Shown: in pieces, positions 14,628 to 18,479 of the stretch
Position numbering within the stretch: the first letter of the stretch is position 1
How the letters are laid out: every line of letters begins with the position of its first letter
DNA from: Nanoarchaeales archaeon
GTDB taxonomy: Archaea > Nanobdellota > Nanobdellia > Woesearchaeales > UBA583
DNA length: 18,479 bases
NCBI GenBank assembly: GCA_013215525.1
Contig: JABSQY010000028.1
Coordinates: 1-18,479 of the forward strand
Reading direction: 5' to 3'
The notes under the pieces: model-generated
The model's input: only the letters and a program-made list of their open reading frames with translations
The model's database searches: none
What the model was told of the DNA's origin: nothing
Position numbers and translations under genes: made by a program

Positions 14628-15268
14628 TTTTGTTTTAGTTTATTGTTTTTATTTTAATTTTTAGTTTGTTATTAATTTAAATTTATTATTTAAATTATAT
14701 TTAAAAATATTAAAATAATTTAATCATAATAATAATAGTATTCTATCTATTATAAATGTTATTTATCTAAATTTAAAATTTAGTTTAAAATCCTCTTAAT
14801 TGTCTTGTTTTGTACACTCTGTGTTATGTGTGTTATGTGTTATGTTTTATGTTTTAGAATTATTGTACCAATACAGGATATCCTAATATTGATATGTTAA
14901 AATTATAATAATAAATATAATTAAAATTGTTTAAATTAAGTTTATCGTACTTATAGGTATCTAGGCCGACAGAATTTCAATTTTAATATTGTCATAGAAG
15001 TTCTATGGATTCCATAGTTTATAAAGGTTTTTACTGTGGAGGTTGTGTTTGAATATTGTATTTTAATGATGTGTTTTGAATTGAATTTAGATAGTTATGA
15101 GATATATCTTTGAATTTAAATACAGGTGGGTATAAAAATAATTAATCTTATATATATTAATTTAAAGTATTATAAAAAATATTGAATTTGATTAAATTAT
15201 ATCATTTTGAATTAAAAATAAAATTTTTAGGAAAAATAAATAAATAAATAAATAAAAATAGATTTAAA
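14628..15268. other. 641-bp gene-free region upstream of ProRS
   Basis: I see no convincing gene here. It holds AT-rich promoter-like DNA at 14680-14710; short TGTGTTATG-type repeats at 14820-14856; the palindrome AGGATATCCT (14875-14884), bracketed by CAATA and TATTG; and two overlapping hairpins at 14993-15017. In the latter, CATAGA/TCTATG (14993-14998/15002-15007) and CTATGG/CCATAG (15003-15008/15012-15017) share CTATG and exclude one another. A TATA-like GTATAAAAAT (about 15129-15138, +) has no ATG at leaderless distance. AAAT tetranucleotide repeats follow the HAD gene at about 15234-15256 and probably serve as its U-rich terminator on the minus strand. Confidence 0.5.
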
Positions 15269-15931
15269 TTAATTAGATGAATTTTCAAATTCTTTAATTA
15301 GATTTTTTAAATTTAAATTTTTATAATTTTTATGATTTTGCCAAATTTGAAGGTTTGAAATGTCTTCGCTACAATTTATTGCAATTGCTTTGATATTTGC
15401 GTTATTTCCTGCTTGTAGTCCTGTGAATGAATCGTCAAATATTAAAACATTTTCTTTTTTTAGATTTAATTTTTTTAATCCATATTCCCAACAATCTGGA
15501 GCTGGTTTTCTATTTGTATAAAATTCTCGACCGAATCCTTGTATATCTAATTTTGTAAGGTTTAAAACAAAATCAAAGTGGCTTGTTTTTCCACCAGTAC
15601 ATACAATTGATGAAATATTATTTTGTTTTAATTGTTCTAAAAAACCATTAAATCCTGAAATAATTGGAACTCCGTGTGATTTTTCGTATTCCATACGAAA
15701 TTTGTGCGCTTTATCATAAAGTTCTTCACAATTCCAGTTTGCTTTTGTTTGTTTTTTAAATATTTCAAAAATCTTAGTTGTACCAAAAGATTTGTATCTT
15801 GTTTCCCAATCGGATTTTGTGAAATTTATTTTAAATTCTTTTAGAATATGTTTTATACTTTGGTATCTTGATTCTTCAGAGTTTACAATTGTTCCATCAA
15901 AGTCGAATAAAATTCCTTTTAATTTGCTCAT
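15269..15931 (-). CDS. HAD-superfamily hydrolase (phosphatase/beta-phosphoglucomutase-like)
   Basis: A small cytoplasmic phosphoesterase or phosphomutase. HAD motif I is DFDGT at 10-14 (nucleophile D10, acid/base D12). A helical cap follows (about 18-88). Motif II is T112 in CTGG, motif III is K142 in NRKPAPD, and motif IV is D166-D167 in FDDSFTG. The KPAPD and DDSxxG forms are typical of the beta-phosphoglucomutase/phosphoglycolate phosphatase branch with an alpha-helical cap. Substrate cannot be predicted; members hydrolyse sugar phosphates or housekeeping by-products. At 220 aa it is complete. A TATA box at leaderless spacing supports the start. The gene is a single unit. Confidence 0.9.
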   Translation of the reverse strand: MSKLKGILFDFDGTIVNSEESRYQSIKHILKEFKINFTKSDWETRYKSFGTTKIFEIFKKQTKANWNCEELYDKAHKFRMEYEKSHGVPIISGFNGFLEQLKQNNISSIVCTGGKTSHFDFVLNLTKLDIQGFGREFYTNRKPAPDCWEYGLKKLNLKKENVLIFDDSFTGLQAGNNANIKAIAINCSEDISNLQIWQNHKNYKNLNLKNLIKEFENSSN

Positions 15932-15952
15932 AAGTATTGGTTGATTATAACA

Positions 15953-15960
15953 TTTATAAA
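15953..15960 (-). promoter_or_regulatory. TATA box for the HAD gene
   Basis: TTTATAAA occurs 22-29 bp before the ATG at 15931, on a sequence that reads the same on both strands. It matches the leaderless spacing of the neighbouring genes. Confidence 0.6.
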
Positions 15961-16018
15961 ATTTATTATTATTTCTTATCAGTTGAACTTTTTTCTTCTC
16001 TTTTCTTATTTTATTTTT

Positions 16019-16043
16019 TCGGGTTCAAATCCCGGATTTCCCA
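16019..16043 (+). tRNA. tRNA 3'-end fragment (T-arm and acceptor strand only)
   Basis: TCGGG, loop TTCAAAT and CCCGG make a standard 5-bp/7-nt T-arm with the invariant TTC-A bases (16019-16035). The seven bases ATTTCCC (16036-16042) then correspond to the 3' acceptor strand, with A16043 as discriminator. CCA is not encoded. The upstream 35 bases are almost pure pyrimidine and cannot form an anticodon arm, D-arm or 5' acceptor (GGGAAAT expected). The matching 5' part is not in the window. Explanations include an attachment-site remnant left by an element integrated at a tRNA 3' end, a trans-spliced tRNA piece, or a pseudogene. The T-arm geometry and its GC content in AT-rich DNA make chance unlikely. 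Confidence 0.55.
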
Positions 16044-16063
16044 TAACTTGTTCTCGTTTATGT

Positions 16064-16471
16064 TTATTTATTTAATAAAAATTTTTTATATATTTCTATT
16101 ATATCTTTATCATATTTATGTGATAATTCTTTTGCTTTTTCTAATGAACATAATTTTAAACCATCTCCTTCTAAAACTTTAAACTTTTCTAAATTGTTTT
16201 CTAGTTTTGCAATGTATAAATCACTAGAAACATTATATTTATCTTCAAAACAATATCTTCTACAACCTACATATTCAAAATCTATTAAGTCAAAGTTTAG
16301 TTCTTCACGTATTTCTCTAACTATTGCTTGTGATGGCGTTTCTCCTTGTTCTATTGTTCCTCCAAATAAACCGTAGAGTTCTCCGTATTTTGAAATACTT
16401 TTTCTATCTTGAAGTGTAATATTTTTATCTTTATCATAAAAAGTAATTAGTGCGAATTTTTTTGTTTCCAT
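16064..16471 (-). CDS. Nudix hydrolase
   Basis: A 135-aa single-domain pyrophosphohydrolase. The Nudix box runs from G38 to F60: G38, E44, R52-E53, and the metal-binding E56-E57 are all present, matching GX5EX7REUXEEXGU except that the last glycine is N59 (EELNF). The preceding LYGLFGGTIEQGE segment is the usual strand and loop. Such enzymes cleave nucleoside diphosphates linked to another group, such as oxidised nucleotides, sugar nucleotides or dinucleotides; the substrate is not predictable. The start at 16471 has a TATA box at the leaderless distance. Its 3' end faces the tRNA fragment, which is on the opposite strand. Confidence 0.9.
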   Translation of the reverse strand: METKKFALITFYDKDKNITLQDRKSISKYGELYGLFGGTIEQGETPSQAIVREIREELNFDLIDFEYVGCRRYCFEDKYNVSSDLYIAKLENNLEKFKVLEGDGLKLCSLEKAKELSHKYDKDIIEIYKKFLLNK

Positions 16472-16492
16472 TCTTGTTTTAGGTGTTTAAAC

Positions 16493-16500
16493 TTTATAAT
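16493..16500 (-). promoter_or_regulatory. TATA box for the Nudix gene
   Basis: ATTATAAA on the minus strand lies 22-29 bp before the ATG at 16471, which indicates a leaderless mRNA. Confidence 0.6.
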
Positions 16501-16598
16501 ATATTTGTGTTATATGTTCGAATGCTGTTCTTATATATTTAATTTTTTTAGTTTTAATATTTTTAGCGAAGCGTTAATAAAATGTTAAATCTAAACAA

Positions 16599-16860
16599 AA
16601 TTATTCTATATTAAGTTTTCTTGAAATCAAAGAAAACAATATTTATGTTACAAAGAATTTTATTTTTTCTAAACGAAGTTTACGGAGTGTGAAAGAATAA
16701 GATTTTTGTAATTGTAAATTCTTAAAGACTACAATTTCTTATCAGTTTGATTTCTTTTTCTGCTTTTTCAAGAAATTCATTGAATTTCTAAGCCGATATG
16801 AAAACATTGTTTTCATAAAGTCTCGCTTGTGGATGTGTCGCTAGATATTATCTTCAAAAA
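16599..16860 (+). repeat. Dispersed structured element, copy D
   Basis: This lies in the 538-bp gap between the Nudix start and the dehydrogenase end. Blocks in order: AATTATTCTATATT (16599-16612); 2 nt; an 8-bp stem with a 7-nt loop (16615-16622/16630-16637); 39 nt; AGTTTACGGA (16677-16686); a stem of 7 plus 6 bp with a bulge (16697-16716/16730-16742). Two perfect hairpins with ATT loops follow: 8 bp at 16771-16789 and 9 bp at 16797-16817. The core GCTAGATATTATCTTCAA closes it (16840-16857). The first three blocks match copy A in order and spacing. A TATA-like CTTATATATTT near 16530 could drive a transcript starting about 16560. Confidence 0.6.
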
Positions 16861-16926
16861 ATTAACTCTTTATTTCTTATAGTTTCTTGTAAATTGTGTT
16901 GATTTGTTGTTTTTAGTATGTTTTTG

Positions 16927-16949
16927 TGGCATCACATTTTGTGATACCA
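16927..16949. terminator. Hairpin with flanking T-runs, possible terminator
   Basis: TGG-C-ATCACA, loop TTT, TGTGAT-A-CCA form a 9-bp stem with one mismatch. On the + strand it is followed by TAATCTTTTTATTTTTT. It could end a + strand transcript from element D or protect the 3' end of the dehydrogenase mRNA, whose stop lies about 60 nt away. Confidence 0.4.
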
Positions 16950-17009
16950 TAATCTTTTTATTTTTTATAAAGTCTTATAATTTGTGTTATTTTTGAGATT
17001 TAATAAAAT

Positions 17010-17876
17010 TTATTCCAATAATTTGTATAAACCTTGGGTTCCTAAATTTTCGTAACCTATTTCTTTTGCTTTATTATATAATTTATAACCTAATTCTAAT
17101 CCTTCTAGTTTGATTCCCATCTTTTTACATTCTTCTAATGCAATTCCTAAATCTTTTATGAAATGTTTAATGTAGAATCCTGGATTAAAATCTCCATTTA
17201 CAATTCTTGGTCCCATGTTGCTAAGTTGCCAACTTCCTGCTGAACCTGCTCCTGCTAATTCTATAAATTGGTTTAAATCTAAGTTTGCAGCTTTAGCGTA
17301 TCTTAGAGATTCTACTGTTCCTATGATTGTTGTAGCAATTGCTATTTGGTTTGCCATTTTAGCGTGCTGTCCCGCTCCTGCTGAACCCATTAATCCAATC
17401 TTTTTCCCCATTAGTTCTAGTAATGGTTTAATTGTATTAAATGTTGTTTTATCTCCTCCAGCGAAAATTGTAAGTGTCGCGTTCTTTGCTCCTAAATCTC
17501 CTCCAGTTACTGGACAATCTAAACTTAATACTTCTTTCTTTTTAGCAGTGTTGTAGATTTGCTTTGCAAGTTCTGGGTTTGATGTTGTCATGTCAACAAT
17601 AATTGTTCCTTTTTTAGAACCTTCTAAAACTCCATTTTCTCCTAAAATTACATCTTCTACATCTTTAGGAAATCCTACAATTGTAAAAATAATATCTGAA
17701 TTTTCTGCTACTTGTTTTGGGTTCTCACACCATGTTGCCCCGTTCTCAAGTAATTCATTTGCTTTTGATTTAGTTCTGTTATATACAAAAATTTCGTGTC
17801 CTGCTTTTTGTAAATATCTACACATTGAACTTCCCATAACTCCTGTTCCAATCCATCCGATTTTTTTTGATTCCAT
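17010..17876 (-). CDS. NAD(P)-dependent beta-hydroxyacid dehydrogenase (HIBADH/GarR family)
   Basis: A soluble oxidoreductase of the 3-hydroxyisobutyrate / tartronate semialdehyde / gamma-hydroxybutyrate dehydrogenase family. The N-terminal Rossmann domain has IGWIGTGVMG (GxGxxG at 10-15), and NRT at 33-35 with R34 favours NADP(H). The substrate loop is CPVTGG at 121-126 (family form D-x-PVSGG). The catalytic lysine is K173 in GAGQHAKMANQ, and an all-helical C-terminal domain carries KHFIKDLGIALE. At 288 aa it is full length. The reaction is reversible oxidation of a small beta-hydroxyacid to its semialdehyde; the physiological substrate is unknown. The TATA box at leaderless spacing fixes the start. 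No pathway partners are adjacent. Confidence 0.92.
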   Translation of the reverse strand: MESKKIGWIGTGVMGSSMCRYLQKAGHEIFVYNRTKSKANELLENGATWCENPKQVAENSDIIFTIVGFPKDVEDVILGENGVLEGSKKGTIIVDMTTSNPELAKQIYNTAKKKEVLSLDCPVTGGDLGAKNATLTIFAGGDKTTFNTIKPLLELMGKKIGLMGSAGAGQHAKMANQIAIATTIIGTVESLRYAKAANLDLNQFIELAGAGSAGSWQLSNMGPRIVNGDFNPGFYIKHFIKDLGIALEECKKMGIKLEGLELGYKLYNKAKEIGYENLGTQGLYKLLE

Positions 17877-17897
17877 AACAAAATTAGTGTTTTGGTT

Positions 17898-17905
17898 TTT
17901 ATAAA
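17898..17905 (-). promoter_or_regulatory. TATA box for the dehydrogenase
   Basis: TTTATAAA stands 22-29 bp before the ATG at 17876, the same leaderless arrangement as elsewhere. Confidence 0.6.
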
Positions 17906-18051
17906 GCCGTGTTGTCTGTTGTTGGTATTTGAAAAAAATAGATAAATTATTAATAGTATAATCATTAATTAAATTAAATTATGACATTATATTGAATTCT
18001 GATTAAAAATAAGCTAATATATGTGAAAACAACTAAAAATATTACAAAAGG

Positions 18052-18060
18052 TTATAAAAT
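18052..18060 (+). promoter_or_regulatory. TATA box for the partial right-edge gene
   Basis: TTATAAAAT, preceded by the purine-rich AAAAGG (BRE-like), is centred 25 bp before the ATG at 18081. Confidence 0.6.
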
Positions 18061-18080
18061 AGTATAATATAATTATTATA

Positions 18081-18479
18081 ATGAGAATTTTAAAACAATT
18101 AAAAATTAGTAATAATATTATATTTAATGGAGAAGTTCAAATGATTTTTCGCCCATTATGTATGTTCTTTGTAACTCATAAATATTTACTAAAACATTTT
18201 GGTTCTGAAAAAATTAAACAAATTTATTCTGATAGTTCCTTATTTGATTGTTATATTTGGTATAAAGAAATTGAAAAATTGAAAAACTTAGATAATGTTT
18301 TAAAAATTAAAACATTTCTAAGTTTTATTAGTATGTTTGGTTTTGGTGACTTAGAGTTAAAACATTTTAAAAATAATACTTTATTATTTTCACATAATAG
18401 ATATATTATTTCTAAATTATATGAATCAATTCATAGTGAAAAACCAGAGATTTTAATTGAAGAAACTTTAAGTATTTTT
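18081..18479 (+). CDS. Partial gene, possible V4R-domain-like protein
   Basis: An open frame of 133 codons starts at ATG 18081 and runs off the window without a stop. It begins MRILKQLKISNNIIFNGEVQ. The first half looks helical (THKYLLKHFGSEKIKQIY). Then comes ISMFGFGDLELKHFKNNTLLF and a helix YIISKLYESIHSEKPE. The GFG-x-LEL strand, then a strand with a polar turn, then a helix, recalls the V4R (4-vinyl reductase-like) small-molecule-binding domain of archaeal regulators, but the segment is incomplete and the match is by eye. The clear TATA box and BRE-like sequence support a real gene. Confidence 0.65.
   Translation, partial: MRILKQLKISNNIIFNGEVQMIFRPLCMFFVTHKYLLKHFGSEKIKQIYSDSSLFDCYIWYKEIEKLKNLDNVLKIKTFLSFISMFGFGDLELKHFKNNTLLFSHNRYIISKLYESIHSEKPEILIEETLSIF

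Noticed and set aside
14820..14856. Short TGTGTTATG repeats as a CRISPR or minisatellite
   Set aside because: The units are 7-9 bp, directly adjacent and degenerate, with no spacers; this is simple-sequence slippage.
16019..16035. The CGGG/CCCG hairpin as a terminator for the Nudix gene
   Set aside because: In the Nudix direction the stem is followed by an A-rich, not T-rich, tract, and the loop has the invariant T-arm bases.
15937..16043. A complete, intron-containing tRNA gene
   Set aside because: The bases before the T-arm are almost entirely pyrimidines and no 5' acceptor, D-arm or anticodon arm can be formed; the HAD gene lies immediately upstream.
4674..16865. Elements A-D as C/D-box guide RNAs
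   Set aside because: No paired C (RTGATGA) and D (CTGA) boxes with correct spacing were found in the copies.
17215..17556. 113-aa + strand frame inside the dehydrogenase gene
   Set aside because: It is antisense to conserved catalytic motifs and has no TATA box at its start.
17708..17965. 85-aa frame overlapping the dehydrogenase start
   Set aside because: It overlaps the well-supported dehydrogenase in another frame and has no promoter or recognisable domain.

Overview
The window looks like chromosomal DNA of a small-genome, very AT-rich archaeon, most likely a DPANN lineage of the Woesearchaeota/Pacearchaeota/Nanoarchaeota type. The evidence is gene content and promoter layout: a proteasome-activating nucleotidase, a beta-CASP RNase of the aCPSF2 type, an archaeal/eukaryotic-type ProRS, a Hel308 C-terminal half, and tandem Lrp-type regulators. 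Nearly every gene has a TATA-like box centred about 25 bp before its ATG, which means largely leaderless mRNAs without Shine-Dalgarno sites. The lineage is inferred; no rRNA or complete tRNA is present.

Layout: 1-3240 holds a double Lrp regulator (+) facing a membrane-tethered thioredoxin-like protein (-), then a membrane GT2 glycosyltransferase (-). 3240-5525 holds the PAN ATPase (-), a large structured intergenic element (A), and two small uncharacterised genes meeting tail to tail. 5700-8200 holds a gene for only the C-terminal half of Hel308 (-), divergent from an unknown 225-aa protein (+). 8259-11920 holds an MgtC/DUF4010 membrane protein (-), element B, the aCPSF2-type nuclease (+) and a membrane arrestin-like protein (+). 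12055-14627 holds a 111-aa unknown protein (+), element C, an unknown 189-aa acidic-tailed protein (-) and ProRS (-). 14628-15268 is gene-free. The rest holds a HAD phosphatase (-), a 25-nt 3'-end tRNA fragment, a Nudix hydrolase (-), element D, a beta-hydroxyacid dehydrogenase (-) and a gene running off the right edge (+).

The genes are mostly single transcription units rather than a pathway operon; only ProRS and the 189-aa protein look co-transcribed. Proteolysis (PAN), RNA processing (aCPSF2), replication-fork repair (Hel308 half) and translation (ProRS) are core functions.

The most unusual content is non-coding. Four intergenic regions (A 4745-4985, B 9603-9745, C 12402-12545, D 16599-16860) share a core close to GCTAGATATTATCTTCAA, all on the + strand, with collinear flanks and hairpins. 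A and D share a hairpin of identical geometry whose stem differs by three compensatory base-pair changes. This suggests a dispersed structured RNA or repeat family. Other items of interest are the split Hel308 ending in a PIP-box-like tail, the tRNA 3' fragment, and substitutions in the PAN C-terminus and the ProRS zinc site.
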